Origin: Alishewanella metallidurans
GTDB taxonomy: Bacteria; Pseudomonadota; Gammaproteobacteria; Enterobacterales; Alteromonadaceae
Length of the DNA: 64,000 bases
Reading direction: 5' to 3'
Assembly (NCBI RefSeq): GCF_036983985.1
Contig: NZ_JALAHQ010000002.1
Coordinates: forward strand, 62,001 to 126,000
In this document: in pieces, positions 54,479 through 63,773 of the stretch
Layout: the number at the start of each line of letters is the position of its first letter
Position numbering within the stretch: the first letter of the stretch is position 1
Notes under the pieces: model-generated
The model's database searches: none
Told to the model about the DNA's origin: nothing
The model's input: only the letters and a program-made list of their open reading frames with translations
Program-made: the position numbers and the translations under genes

Positions 54479-54877
54479 ATGAATAATGAAGCTTTAATTG
54501 CCAAACGCATGGAGCATGCCGTTACTCGGGTTACGCAAACCGTGTTTCCAGGGCGCACCAACCATCACAATACACTGTTTGGTGGTGAAGCACTGGCATG
54601 GATGGATGAAGCAGCGTTTATCGCAGCTACGCGATTTTGTCGCAAGCCTTTAGTTACAGTAAGTTCAGACCGTGTAGATTTTAAAGAGTCGATTCCGGCT
54701 GGTTCTATTGTTGAATTGGTAGCAAGAGTAGAGCACGTTGGTCGTACTAGCCTTCGAGTACAAGTTGACATTTTTGTTGAAAATATGTATAGCGACGATC
54801 AGCATAAAGCTATTTCTGGTAGCTTTACCTTTGTTGCGCTGGGGCCAGATCGTAAACCTACACCCGTGTTGGGCTAA
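54479..54877 (+). CDS. acyl-CoA thioesterase, hot-dog fold (YciA type)
   Basis: 132 residues, the usual size. Hydrolyses acyl-CoA to fatty acid and CoA in the cytoplasm. The family block NHHNTLFGGEALAWMDEAAF (about 22-41) holds the catalytic Asn and Asp. VTVSSDRVDFKESIPAGS follows. GAGACGAAG lies just before the ATG. Single gene. Confidence 0.9.
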   Translation: MNNEALIAKRMEHAVTRVTQTVFPGRTNHHNTLFGGEALAWMDEAAFIAATRFCRKPLVTVSSDRVDFKESIPAGSIVELVARVEHVGRTSLRVQVDIFVENMYSDDQHKAISGSFTFVALGPDRKPTPVLG

Positions 54878-55001
54878 AGATTGACACTAAAGCAGCCAAT
54901 TATGCGATTAAAGCTTGGCCAAACAAGTTCAGCGCGTAGCGGCTTTGTTACCGGTTTAGTTATAATTAGAGCATTATTAAATTTGCCTGCGGGTTATTGT
55001 T

Positions 55002-56084
55002 TTGTATAAGTTATTTGAAGATCGCACCCGTCAGTTTTGGATCCTGCATACCTTGGGCTGGCTTGGCTTTGCCATTGTTAACTACCTAAACTCGTTAGTG
55101 CAAGAAACTCGCGATGCCTATCTTATCGTGGTGGCACTTGATGCGTATATCGGTTGGCTGTTAACTATTCCACTGCGTTATACCTATCAAAAGGTAGGGC
55201 AGTGGACGCCATGGAAGATGGTGCTAACGGTATTAGTATTAGCCTTTACCGTTGCTGCGGTTTGGACTGCGGTACGAAATTTTAATTACTGGGAAATATA
55301 CCGGCACGGCGCACGCCCTGATCATTGGATAAAATATATTCGGGAAACACCATTTGCCTTTTATGTAATGCTAAGCTGGAGCGGCTTATACTTTGGTATA
55401 AAATACTATCAGACGTTACAAGAAGAAAAACAAAAATTACTTACCGCTACCAATAAAGCACACGAAGCACAGCTAAAAATGCTGCGTTATCAGCTTAATC
55501 CACACTTTTTATTTAATACCCTAAATGCGATCTCTACCTTGGTATTAATCAACGAAACCGACACGGCCAATAAAATGGTTACTCGGCTTAGTGACTTTCT
55601 ACGCTATTCGTTGTACAAAGATCCTATTAATAAGGTACCGCTTGAGCAAGAGGTGTATGCCGCTAGGTTATATCTTGAAATTGAAAAGGTGCGCTTTTCT
55701 GAGCGCCTATCAGTGATCTTTGATTTAGAACCTGGCACAGAGAAAGCTTTAGTACCGAGTTTAATTTTACAACCCATTATAGAGAACGCCATTAAGTACG
55801 CGGTTGCTAGCCAAATTAATGGTGGTGAAATAGCCATCACAGCAAAGAAATTTGGCCACGATTTACTGTTAGAAGTTGCCGATAATGGCCCAGGTATGAG
55901 CATTAACGATGGTCTACCCAAAAGCAGCGATAGCGGTGTAGGTTTAGTCAATACGAAAGAGCGGTTGTCAGCCTTATATGACAATAATTTTGCGCTGGTA
56001 TTAACGCATAATCAGCCTCAGGGGCTGAAAGTAAATATTAGAATTCCATTACAATTAGAAAAAACGGAACATGAACATGCTTAA
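55002..56084 (+). CDS. LytS-type sensor histidine kinase
   Basis: 360 residues from a TTG start; no better in-frame ATG is near. Four membrane spans (about 15-35, 45-62, 72-92, 118-138) without a large sensing domain precede the His_kinase block QLNPHFLFNTLNAIS (His168 as phospho-acceptor) and the HATPase with LQPIIENAIKYA and DNGPGM. It phosphorylates the LytTR regulator whose gene overlaps its end by 8-14 bases. The signal is unknown. The membrane part resembles small LytS/YehU-like sensors. Confidence 0.9.
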   Translation: MYKLFEDRTRQFWILHTLGWLGFAIVNYLNSLVQETRDAYLIVVALDAYIGWLLTIPLRYTYQKVGQWTPWKMVLTVLVLAFTVAAVWTAVRNFNYWEIYRHGARPDHWIKYIRETPFAFYVMLSWSGLYFGIKYYQTLQEEKQKLLTATNKAHEAQLKMLRYQLNPHFLFNTLNAISTLVLINETDTANKMVTRLSDFLRYSLYKDPINKVPLEQEVYAARLYLEIEKVRFSERLSVIFDLEPGTEKALVPSLILQPIIENAIKYAVASQINGGEIAITAKKFGHDLLLEVADNGPGMSINDGLPKSSDSGVGLVNTKERLSALYDNNFALVLTHNQPQGLKVNIRIPLQLEKTEHEHA

Positions 56085-56895
56085 GGTAATAGTAGTTGAC
56101 GACGAGCCTTTAGCCCGCAAGGGAATGTTAGTGCGTTTGCGGGAATTTCCAGAATTAGAAGTAATTGCAGAATGCAGTAACGGCCAGCAAGCCGCTGACG
56201 TTATTGCTGAGTTAGAACCTGATTTAGTATTTCTCGACGTAGAAATGCCGGGCATGGACGGCTTTGCTGTGCTGAAAAAATTGCAAGCGCAGCAGGTTAC
56301 CTTACCCTATGTTATTTTTGTTACTGCCTATGATCACTATGCGTATAACGCCTTTGAAGTGAACGCATTAGACTACGTACTTAAGCCAGTTGAACCTGAG
56401 CGGCTAAAACAAGCAGTAGAAAAAGTATTACGTATTCACCAGGCGCAGGATACGCAAAAACATAAGGGCCAACTAGCAGAAGCCGTAGCGAAATTAACCG
56501 GCGACGAAGCGGGAAATATTCTGCAACGGTTAGATAATGCTGAACCGGTGGTAAATGATCGCTTTCCTGATGCCATTAGCATTAAAGATAGTGGTGAAAT
56601 TACTCGAGTGCCGGTGGCAGCTATTGAATGGGTAGACGCGGCAGGCGATTATATGTGTATTCATACTCGTGATGGCCAAACCCATATTTTACGCCGTACG
56701 ATGAAAGAGCTAGAACAAGAGCTTGATCCTAAAGTGTTTGTGCGGGTACATCGCTCAGCTATTGTTAATGTACAAACTATTGCAAAGTTACAAATGCTTG
56801 CCAATGGCGAACATCAACTTATGCTGACTAACGGCCAAGCGGTGAAGGTTAGCCGTAGTTATAAAGACCGTGTTAAACAAGTATTTAATCAATAA
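56077..56895 (+). CDS. LytR/AlgR-type response regulator with LytTR domain
   Basis: 272 residues from the ATG at 56077 (one two codons earlier is also possible). The receiver domain (1-120) has the acidic pair Asp8-Asp9, phospho-aspartate Asp54 (LVFLDVEMPGMDG) and switch lysine in YVLKPVEPE. The LytTR DNA-binding domain (about 165-272) has IEWVDAAGDYMCIHT and VHRSAIVNV. It forms a two-component pair with the overlapping kinase gene. Targets are unknown. Confidence 0.92.
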   Translation: MLKVIVVDDEPLARKGMLVRLREFPELEVIAECSNGQQAADVIAELEPDLVFLDVEMPGMDGFAVLKKLQAQQVTLPYVIFVTAYDHYAYNAFEVNALDYVLKPVEPERLKQAVEKVLRIHQAQDTQKHKGQLAEAVAKLTGDEAGNILQRLDNAEPVVNDRFPDAISIKDSGEITRVPVAAIEWVDAAGDYMCIHTRDGQTHILRRTMKELEQELDPKVFVRVHRSAIVNVQTIAKLQMLANGEHQLMLTNGQAVKVSRSYKDRVKQVFNQ

Positions 56896-56902
56896 GTTAT
56901 GC

Positions 56903-57892
56903 TTAATCGCTGGCAATAAGTTGTTGCCAGCGCACTAAATAAGGATCAATGGGTTTTTTCTTATCACCGGTTTGACCTAGCGGGTATAACACCGCTTGTT
57001 GGTTAACTTCACCGGCCATCATCAAATTAGCACCCGCAACCAGCTGCTCTACTGCGTACGAACCTAACTTAGTGGCAAGTATTCTATCTGCTCCTACTGG
57101 ACTACCACCGCGTTGTATATGGCCTAAAATACAAGCTCGGCAGTCGATGCCTAATTCTTCGCTTAATGCTTCAGCTAATGCCGTTGTGCCGCCAGGATAG
57201 CTATTTTCAGCGACGACAATAATATAACTGCTTTTACCTCTAAGTAATTGCGCATGCTTAATGGGTGTGATTACTTCTTTTAGCGAACCCAGTTGCAATG
57301 TGCCAAATTCAGGGCAGATAATTTGCTCAGCGCCAGCGGCAATGCCGGCAGCTAAGCTAATATGGCCGGAATGACGGCCCATTAGTTCAACTAAAAAGAT
57401 GCGCTCAAACGCATCAGCGGTATCACGAATTTTGTCTATGGCATCCAGCGCGGTATCTATGGCAGTAGCAAAACCAATAGTGTAATCGGTGCCATCTACA
57501 TCGTTATCAATAGTGCCTGGCACGCCAATAATTTGGCCGCGATAGTATTTGGCTATCGCTAGTGCGCCGCGAAAACTACCATCGCCGCCAATAACAATTA
57601 ATGCATCAAGCTGTAACTGCTCTAATGCCATTGCTGCTTGTTTTGCCCCCTCAGCGGTGTGCAAAGTTTTACAGCGGGCACTTTTCAAAATAGTGCCACC
57701 ACGTTGAATAATATGTTGCACGTGCTGGGGTAATAAGGTTTGGTAATCGTTATCTAACAAACCATTAAAACCATAGTGAAAACCAATAACATCAATATTA
57801 TGTACCGACGCCGTTAACACTGCAGCACGTATAGCCGCGTTCATGCCTGGTGCGTCGCCACCAGAGGTAAGTATACCAATACGTTTAATCAT
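56903..57892 (-). CDS. pfkA: 6-phosphofructokinase
   Basis: 329 residues from the ATG at 57892, preferred over a TTG 12 bases upstream. Phosphorylates fructose 6-phosphate with ATP, the committed step of glycolysis. ATP site GILTSGGDAPGMNAA (6-20), GGDGSFRGA (about 101-109), the catalytic PGTIDNDVDGTD block with its Asp, and MGRHSGHISL are all present. It is the bacterial ATP-dependent type (Gly, not Asp, after GGDG). Seven bases from the convergent regulator stop. Confidence 0.95.
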   Translation of the reverse strand: MIKRIGILTSGGDAPGMNAAIRAAVLTASVHNIDVIGFHYGFNGLLDNDYQTLLPQHVQHIIQRGGTILKSARCKTLHTAEGAKQAAMALEQLQLDALIVIGGDGSFRGALAIAKYYRGQIIGVPGTIDNDVDGTDYTIGFATAIDTALDAIDKIRDTADAFERIFLVELMGRHSGHISLAAGIAAGAEQIICPEFGTLQLGSLKEVITPIKHAQLLRGKSSYIIVVAENSYPGGTTALAEALSEELGIDCRACILGHIQRGGSPVGADRILATKLGSYAVEQLVAGANLMMAGEVNQQAVLYPLGQTGDKKKPIDPYLVRWQQLIASD

Positions 57893-58067
57893 TATTCGTC
57901 TCAAAATAAGAAATTATAACCGGCAGCCGGCAAAGCTGGTTTGATATAGCGCAACGGCAAGTGAATTTGTCGATATTTAGCATTGAATTGCAGACAAGCT
58001 TAGATGAAATAGAGGAAAATGATAGGGTTTTTACTGATCTCAGTAATACTACCATTGGAACCACATT

Positions 58068-59039
58068 ATGCATCAAACCACAGGTAAAAGCTTAGTTGGC
58101 CTTTTGCTGGCTTTAACCACCGCTATTTTATGGGGCATGTTGCCGATTGCACTTAAGGTGCTGCTAGATGTTTTAACCGCGAATACGATCACGGCAATAC
58201 GTTTTTTAGTGGCGGCAGTTATGGTAGGTATTTGGCTTGGTGTTGCCGGCAAATTACCGAAAATAACATCACTGGCCAAAGCTAACGTTAAAACCTTAAT
58301 GTTTATTGCTATTGCCGGCCTATTGTCTAATTACATTATGTATTTAAGTGGTTTAAATTATTTAACGGCTGAAACGGGGCAGGTGGTTATTCAATTAGCA
58401 CCGTTTTTAATGATGATTGGTGGCGTGGTAGTGTTTAAAGAACGCCTTTTGTTATGGCAACAAGTTGGCGCCTTACTATTGGTTATTGGCCTATTGCTGT
58501 TTTTTAATGAGCGTTTAGTACAGCTTGTTACCCAAGCCAGTAACGAAACGGTTGGTATACTATTAATTATTGCCGCCGCCATAACTTGGGCCGCGTATGC
58601 GTTGGCGCAAAAGCAATTACTCGTGCATTACAGCTCAAAGCAAATTATGTATTTGCTGTATGCCGCGGGCACTATTGCATTTTTACCGGTGGCAGATTAT
58701 GCACCGCTACTTACGATGAGCGTTTTACAATGGTCATTACTAATTTTTTGCTGCCTGAATACCGTTGTCGCTTATGGTGCATTTGCCGAGGCATTACATC
58801 ACTGGGAAGCATCAAAAGTGAGTGCGGTATTGGCTATTACGCCATTATTTACTATTTTCTTTGCACAGCTATTAGGTTGGCTGTATCCGGGCTTTTTAGC
58901 GCCGCAAGCGTTAAATCTTTGGTCGTGGCTTGGCGCTGCGTTGGTGGTACTAGGTTCAGCGCTTACCGCACTGGCGCCGCAGTTTGTTGAGTATCGTGCG
59001 GCGCGTAAAGTGCGTAAGTTACAACGTGACGTGTTTTAA
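58068..59039 (+). CDS. DMT/EamA family transporter
   Basis: 323 residues with ten hydrophobic segments in two EamA repeats (about 9-145 and 160-305). The first opens LLLALTTAILWGMLPIALK and the second ITWAAYALAQKQLL. Repeat ends carry the conserved glutamates (LTAETGQVV, FAEALHHWEASK). It is probably a drug/metabolite exporter, substrate unknown. Basic C-terminal tail. Divergent from pfkA and convergent with the ABC exporter. Confidence 0.87.
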   Translation: MHQTTGKSLVGLLLALTTAILWGMLPIALKVLLDVLTANTITAIRFLVAAVMVGIWLGVAGKLPKITSLAKANVKTLMFIAIAGLLSNYIMYLSGLNYLTAETGQVVIQLAPFLMMIGGVVVFKERLLLWQQVGALLLVIGLLLFFNERLVQLVTQASNETVGILLIIAAAITWAAYALAQKQLLVHYSSKQIMYLLYAAGTIAFLPVADYAPLLTMSVLQWSLLIFCCLNTVVAYGAFAEALHHWEASKVSAVLAITPLFTIFFAQLLGWLYPGFLAPQALNLWSWLGAALVVLGSALTALAPQFVEYRAARKVRKLQRDVF

Positions 59040-59060
59040 GCTAGCGGTAATTCAATAAAC

Positions 59061-60908
59061 TTACTCGACACCAATGAATCCACCGGTTTGATGCGCCCAT
59101 AATTGGGCGTATATACCACCCGAGGCAATTAACTCGTGATGGGTGCCTTGTTCAACAATATTGCCATGCTCTAACACTATTAACCGATCCATTTGTGCAA
59201 TAGTGGATAAGCGATGGGCGATAGCAATAACAGTTTTACCGGTCATGAGTTTATTTAAACTCGCCTGAATGGCGGCTTCTACTTCAGAGTCTAATGCTGA
59301 GGTGGCTTCGTCTAAAATAAGAATAGGTGCGTTTTTCAACAATACCCGCGCAATGGCAATACGTTGGCGTTGACCACCCGATAGCTTAACGCCGCGTTCA
59401 CCCACTTGCGCATCTAAACCACGGTTGCCTTTAGCGTCAATTAGCTCGGCAATAAACTCGGTTGCTTCGGCTTGCTCGGCTGCTAATAACAATTCAGTTT
59501 CAGTAGCGCTAGGTTTGCCATAGCTAATGTTGTCGCGAACTGAGCGATGCAGCAACGATGTATCTTGGGTTACCATGGCGATGTGCTGACGTAGGCTTTC
59601 TTGGCTTACCAAACTTATGTCTTGGCCATCAATTAAGATTTTCCCGCTTTCTACATCATAAAAACGCAGCAGTAAATTAACTAAGGTGGATTTACCTGCG
59701 CCCGAGCGGCCAACCAAACCTACTTTTTCACCCGGTTTAATGTTTAACGTAAGCTGTTGCAGCACTGAGGTCTTAGTCTGATCTGCGGCCGCTTTGCCGT
59801 AATTAAAGCTAACATTGTCAAAGCTAATTGCACCTTGTGTTATCTGTAACGGTTTGGCGTTTGGTACATCCACTACCTGCGCAGCTTGAGACAGCGTCGT
59901 AATACCATCGGCCACGGTGCCAATGTTTTCAAATAAGCTGCTTATTTCCCACATGATCCACTGCGACATGCCATTTAAGCGCAAGGCTAAACTCACGGCT
60001 ATGGCAATGGCGCCTACGCTTATTGCGCTGTCGGTCCAAAGGTAAATAGATAACGCCGCAATACTAAATACTAATAAATAATTCAATGTTTGTACCGATA
60101 CGCTAAGCCCCGTTGCCAAACGCATTTGCCGATATACAGGTTTTAAAAATACTTCCATGCTGTCTTTAGCGTAGGCTTCTTCACGATTGGTATGAGAAAA
60201 CAGCTTAATAGTTGAAATATTGGTGTAGCTATCAACAATACGGCCGGTCATTTCTGAGCGCGCATCTGCTTGGCGGGTAGACGCGGCTTTTAAACGCGGT
60301 ACAAAATAAAACTGCATCCCAATATAGATAACAAGCCAGCCCAACATTGGCAAAATTAAACGTAAATCGGCCTCAGCAATAAAAAACAACATTGAGCCAA
60401 AATACACCAATACATATACCATCACATCAAGCAGTTTCATTACGGTTTCGCGCACCGCTAACGACGTTTGCAACACCTTGGTTGCTATACGGCCGGCAAA
60501 ATCATTTTGATAAAAACTGATACTTTGGCGCAGTAAATAACGGTGTGCTAACCAGCGGATTGACATCGGGTAATTGCCCAACAAGGTTTGATGCACAATT
60601 GCGGCATGAAAAAAGCTTAGTGCTGGTAAAAGAATAACCGTTACTATCGCCATTTTTATTAGAGTAGCACGCTCGGCAAGAAACAAACTTTGCGGGTCAT
60701 TTTTTACCAGCCAATCAACCAGCTGACCCATAAAGCTAAATAATGACACCTCTAGAATAGCTAATAACGCGGTGCTTAGAGACATTAAAAGCAGTGAGGT
60801 TTCCATGCCCTTGGTGTAATGCCGACAAAATGCCCAAATACCTTTTGGTGGTTGTGTCGGTTCGGTTGCAGGAAAAGGTTTAATAATACGTTCAAAAAAA
60901 CTCAACAT
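59061..60908 (-). CDS. ABC exporter, fused permease-ATPase
   Basis: 615 residues. The N-terminal transmembrane domain (about 35-330) has six segments. The C-terminal ATPase has Walker A GLVGRSGAGKST, Q-loop MVTQD, signature LSGGQRQRIAIARVL, Walker B ILILDEATSALD and the H-loop AHRLST. It is a half-transporter that acts as a dimer in the inner membrane. Closest in style to MsbA/Atm1-like uncharacterised exporters; substrate unknown. Single-gene unit, convergent with the EamA gene. Confidence 0.9.
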   Translation of the reverse strand: MLSFFERIIKPFPATEPTQPPKGIWAFCRHYTKGMETSLLLMSLSTALLAILEVSLFSFMGQLVDWLVKNDPQSLFLAERATLIKMAIVTVILLPALSFFHAAIVHQTLLGNYPMSIRWLAHRYLLRQSISFYQNDFAGRIATKVLQTSLAVRETVMKLLDVMVYVLVYFGSMLFFIAEADLRLILPMLGWLVIYIGMQFYFVPRLKAASTRQADARSEMTGRIVDSYTNISTIKLFSHTNREEAYAKDSMEVFLKPVYRQMRLATGLSVSVQTLNYLLVFSIAALSIYLWTDSAISVGAIAIAVSLALRLNGMSQWIMWEISSLFENIGTVADGITTLSQAAQVVDVPNAKPLQITQGAISFDNVSFNYGKAAADQTKTSVLQQLTLNIKPGEKVGLVGRSGAGKSTLVNLLLRFYDVESGKILIDGQDISLVSQESLRQHIAMVTQDTSLLHRSVRDNISYGKPSATETELLLAAEQAEATEFIAELIDAKGNRGLDAQVGERGVKLSGGQRQRIAIARVLLKNAPILILDEATSALDSEVEAAIQASLNKLMTGKTVIAIAHRLSTIAQMDRLIVLEHGNIVEQGTHHELIASGGIYAQLWAHQTGGFIGVE

Positions 60909-61105
60909 AACAGGCTCAAAATAACGGCAAATAGGCGTATATTGTACCTTAGTTATTTAAAAAATCCTGTTCAGCACAGCCTGTAGTTTGGTATTAGTAT
61001 CGAATAATATTGGGATTATTATTTTCGCTGTGTATTATTGTGCGCTTGTTTGTATCGGCGCCAGTGCGTTATTTAATTAGATTGTGAATTTTTAACAGGA
61101 CACTC

Positions 61106-62944
61106 ATGGAAAAAATTTCTGCCACGTTGGCACTGCTTGGTATTTTGTCCCTGTTTTGTCAGTGGCTAGGTTGGAAGCTTAGACTACCGGCCATTTTACC
61201 CTTATTAATTGCCGGCCTAATACTTGGCCCGGCGTTAGGCGTTTTAAACCCAGATGAGCTATTTGGTAATTTGTTATTTCCTATTATCTCATTGGGTGTT
61301 GCCGTCATTTTATTTGAAGGTTCGCTAACGCTAAATTTTAAGGAAATAAAAAACCACGGCCGAATGGTCACCAGTTTAGTTACCGTTGGTGCAGCGGTTA
61401 CCTGGGTATGCGTAACTTTAGCGGCGTATTGGTTAGTGGGTTTTAGCTTTGAAATTGCCATGCTGTTTGGTGCTTTAGTAGTCGTTACTGGGCCAACGGT
61501 AATAGTGCCAATGCTGCGCAGTGTTAAGCCTACGTCTAAGCTTGCCAGCATTTTACGCTGGGAAGGTATAGTAATAGATCCGTTAGGTGCGCTACTTGCA
61601 GTGTTGGTATTTGAGTATATTGCTTACTCATCTGAGTCTGGCAATCATGTACTCATGGCGCTGGGCTTAATGTTATCGGTTGGCTTTGGTTTAGGTGCTT
61701 TGTCGGGTTATGTTGTCGGTACGGTGCTGCGTAAAAATATGCTTCCGCATTATTTACAAAATACCGCCGTGTTAACCATCGTTTTAGCGGTGTTTGTTGG
61801 CTCTAACTTATTACGCGAAGAGTCGGGTTTATTAACCGTTACGGTAATGGGTATTTGGCTAGCGAATATGCGCGGTGTTGATATTGCCGAAATCCTAGAA
61901 TTTAAAGAAACCCTTACCGTATTGCTTATTTCTGCACTCTTTATTCTGCTCGCGGCAAGATTAGACTCTAGCGCGATGTTAGATTTAGGCTGGGGTGGGC
62001 TTGGCTTGCTGCTGGTAGTAATGTTTATTGCTCGGCCGCTTAGTATCTGGATATCAGCAATTGGTTCCTCGTTACAAAGTAACGACAAGTGGTTTTTAAG
62101 TTGGGTAGCACCACGGGGTATTGTTGCTGCCGCGGTATCTTCTTTATTCGCCATCAAATTAGAAAACTTAGGCTACGAAGGCGCGCAGCATATCGTACCC
62201 TTAGTGTTTTTAGTTATTATTGGTACAGTGGTAGTGCAAAGTTTAACTGCCGGTAGATGGGCTAAGTGGTTAGGTGTGGCTGCGGGCTCAAACCAAGGTG
62301 TACTTATTTTTGGTGCATCACCTTTTGCTAGAGATTTAGCAAAGGTGCTACAAGCTAGGCAGTTTCGTACTGTTTTGGCTGATACCAACTGGGACAATAT
62401 TCGTTTAGCCCGAATGGATAATATACCGGTCTATTTTGGTAACCCTGCGTCAGAACATGCCGAGAACTATTTAGATTTAACCGGCATTGGCCGTGTGTTT
62501 ATTATTTCACCATACCGTCAAATTAATCCGTTAGTTAGTTTTCATTTTCAAGACGTGTACGGTATGCACAAGGTGTTTAGTTTAAATAGCTCAGAAGCAT
62601 CCAGTGCGCGCCATCAAATGTCAGAAACCCATGTTAAGCAGCTTAGTTTATTTGGCGAGCATGTGTCGTACGCGAAGCTATCAAGTTTAGTGGCAAAAGG
62701 TGCAGTAATAAAAACCACCAATATTACTGAAAACTTTACTTATCAGCATTTTGTTAGTCGTTATGGTGATGGGGCGTTACCTCTACTGTATATCAAAGAT
62801 AAAAAAATACAGGTTATTACCGGTAATGCCGGCGTTGCCACCATACCGGCAGATGTTGAATTAGTAAGCTTAATTTCTGCTCACGCTTTGCAAGAGGCCA
62901 AAACGGCCAGTCAAACGCAAACCGATACAGCAAAAACCACGTAA
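61106..62944 (+). CDS. cation:proton antiporter with TrkA-N domain (CPA family)
   Basis: 612 residues. The N-terminal exchanger (about 1-390) has about 12 membrane spans, with GPTVIVPMLR and the ion-site segment EGIVIDPLGALLAV (conserved Asp). A Rossmann-like TrkA-N part (about 395-520, GVLIFGASPFARDLAK) and a further cytoplasmic C-terminal part follow. Likely Na+/H+ or K+/H+ exchange gated by nucleotide binding. AGGACA lies about 8 bases before the ATG. Single gene. Confidence 0.88.
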   Translation: MEKISATLALLGILSLFCQWLGWKLRLPAILPLLIAGLILGPALGVLNPDELFGNLLFPIISLGVAVILFEGSLTLNFKEIKNHGRMVTSLVTVGAAVTWVCVTLAAYWLVGFSFEIAMLFGALVVVTGPTVIVPMLRSVKPTSKLASILRWEGIVIDPLGALLAVLVFEYIAYSSESGNHVLMALGLMLSVGFGLGALSGYVVGTVLRKNMLPHYLQNTAVLTIVLAVFVGSNLLREESGLLTVTVMGIWLANMRGVDIAEILEFKETLTVLLISALFILLAARLDSSAMLDLGWGGLGLLLVVMFIARPLSIWISAIGSSLQSNDKWFLSWVAPRGIVAAAVSSLFAIKLENLGYEGAQHIVPLVFLVIIGTVVVQSLTAGRWAKWLGVAAGSNQGVLIFGASPFARDLAKVLQARQFRTVLADTNWDNIRLARMDNIPVYFGNPASEHAENYLDLTGIGRVFIISPYRQINPLVSFHFQDVYGMHKVFSLNSSEASSARHQMSETHVKQLSLFGEHVSYAKLSSLVAKGAVIKTTNITENFTYQHFVSRYGDGALPLLYIKDKKIQVITGNAGVATIPADVELVSLISAHALQEAKTASQTQTDTAKTT

Positions 62945-62969
62945 TAATAACGGTGTTAACAGGTGCGTG

Positions 62970-63008
62970 TAGCGGCAAGCTTGTGATATTATAACAACCT
63001 TGCCGCTA
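62970..63008. promoter_or_regulatory. 10-bp perfect inverted repeat between antiporter and ribA
   Basis: TAGCGGCAAG and CTTGCCGCTA separated by 19 bases that themselves include a small TTGT-ACAA dyad and TATTAT. It lies 25 bases after the antiporter stop and about 110 before ribA. It could be a terminator without T-run or a control site. No FMN-riboswitch consensus is visible in the ribA leader. Confidence 0.4.
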
Positions 63009-63118
63009 TAGCATAGTTAACCGCGACATGGGCAGTAGTGCATTGCCTTGAATTAACAGCATAGCCACCCAATAAAGGCTGGGCTGTAACTTTCGCAGAC
63101 GTTATCTGAGAAGTCATA

Positions 63119-63700
63119 ATGAAATTAAAACTTGTAACCTCAACGTTATTACCAACGCTTTTTGCCGAATTTCGTCTCCATGGTTTTGAGGCGCCAAATG
63201 GTAAAGAGCATGTCGCATTGACGTTGGGCGATGTAACTACCGATGAGCCAGTTTTAGCTCGGGTTCACTCAGAGTGTTTAACTGGTGACGCATTATTTAG
63301 CTTACGCTGCGACTGTGGTCCACAATTAGAAACGGCAATGCGCAAAATTGCCGAGCAGGGCCGAGGCTGTATTTTATATCTACGCCAAGAAGGCCGGGGT
63401 ATTGGCCTTATTAATAAAATTCGCGCTTATGCAGAGCAAGATAAAGGTTTAGATACGGTAGAAGCTAATGAAATTCTTGGCTTTTTACCCGATATGCGCG
63501 AGTACGATATTGCCGCAGATATGTTTACCCAGTTAGGTATCAAACAAATTAGATTATTAACCAATAATCCGCGTAAATTAAAAGCGTTAACTGATGCTGG
63601 TGTTAATATACTAGAACGTGTGGCGCACCGCGTAAAAACCACGGCGCATAGCCATCGCTATTTGGCCACCAAAGCCAGTAAATTGGGCCATTTACCTTAA
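63119..63700 (+). CDS. ribA: GTP cyclohydrolase II
   Basis: 193 residues, about the E. coli length. First step of riboflavin synthesis, opening GTP. Zinc cysteines Cys53, Cys64 and Cys66 lie in HSECLTGDALFSLRCDCG. The YLRQEGRGIGL block holding the active-site Arg (about 88-98) and LTNNPRKL near 150 are present. It is not fused to RibB. Monocistronic here, with a 5' leader of up to 170 bases. Confidence 0.96.
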   Translation: MKLKLVTSTLLPTLFAEFRLHGFEAPNGKEHVALTLGDVTTDEPVLARVHSECLTGDALFSLRCDCGPQLETAMRKIAEQGRGCILYLRQEGRGIGLINKIRAYAEQDKGLDTVEANEILGFLPDMREYDIAADMFTQLGIKQIRLLTNNPRKLKALTDAGVNILERVAHRVKTTAHSHRYLATKASKLGHLP

Positions 63701-63773
63701 CCGTATTTATGTAATAAGTAGCGTGTTATTATCGCTATTAGCGTTTATTTTATTTTTCAACAGGACATTAACT

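Noticed and set aside
62945..63118. FMN riboswitch before ribA
   Set aside because: None of the conserved RFN-element blocks is visible, and the region is too short and A+T-rich.
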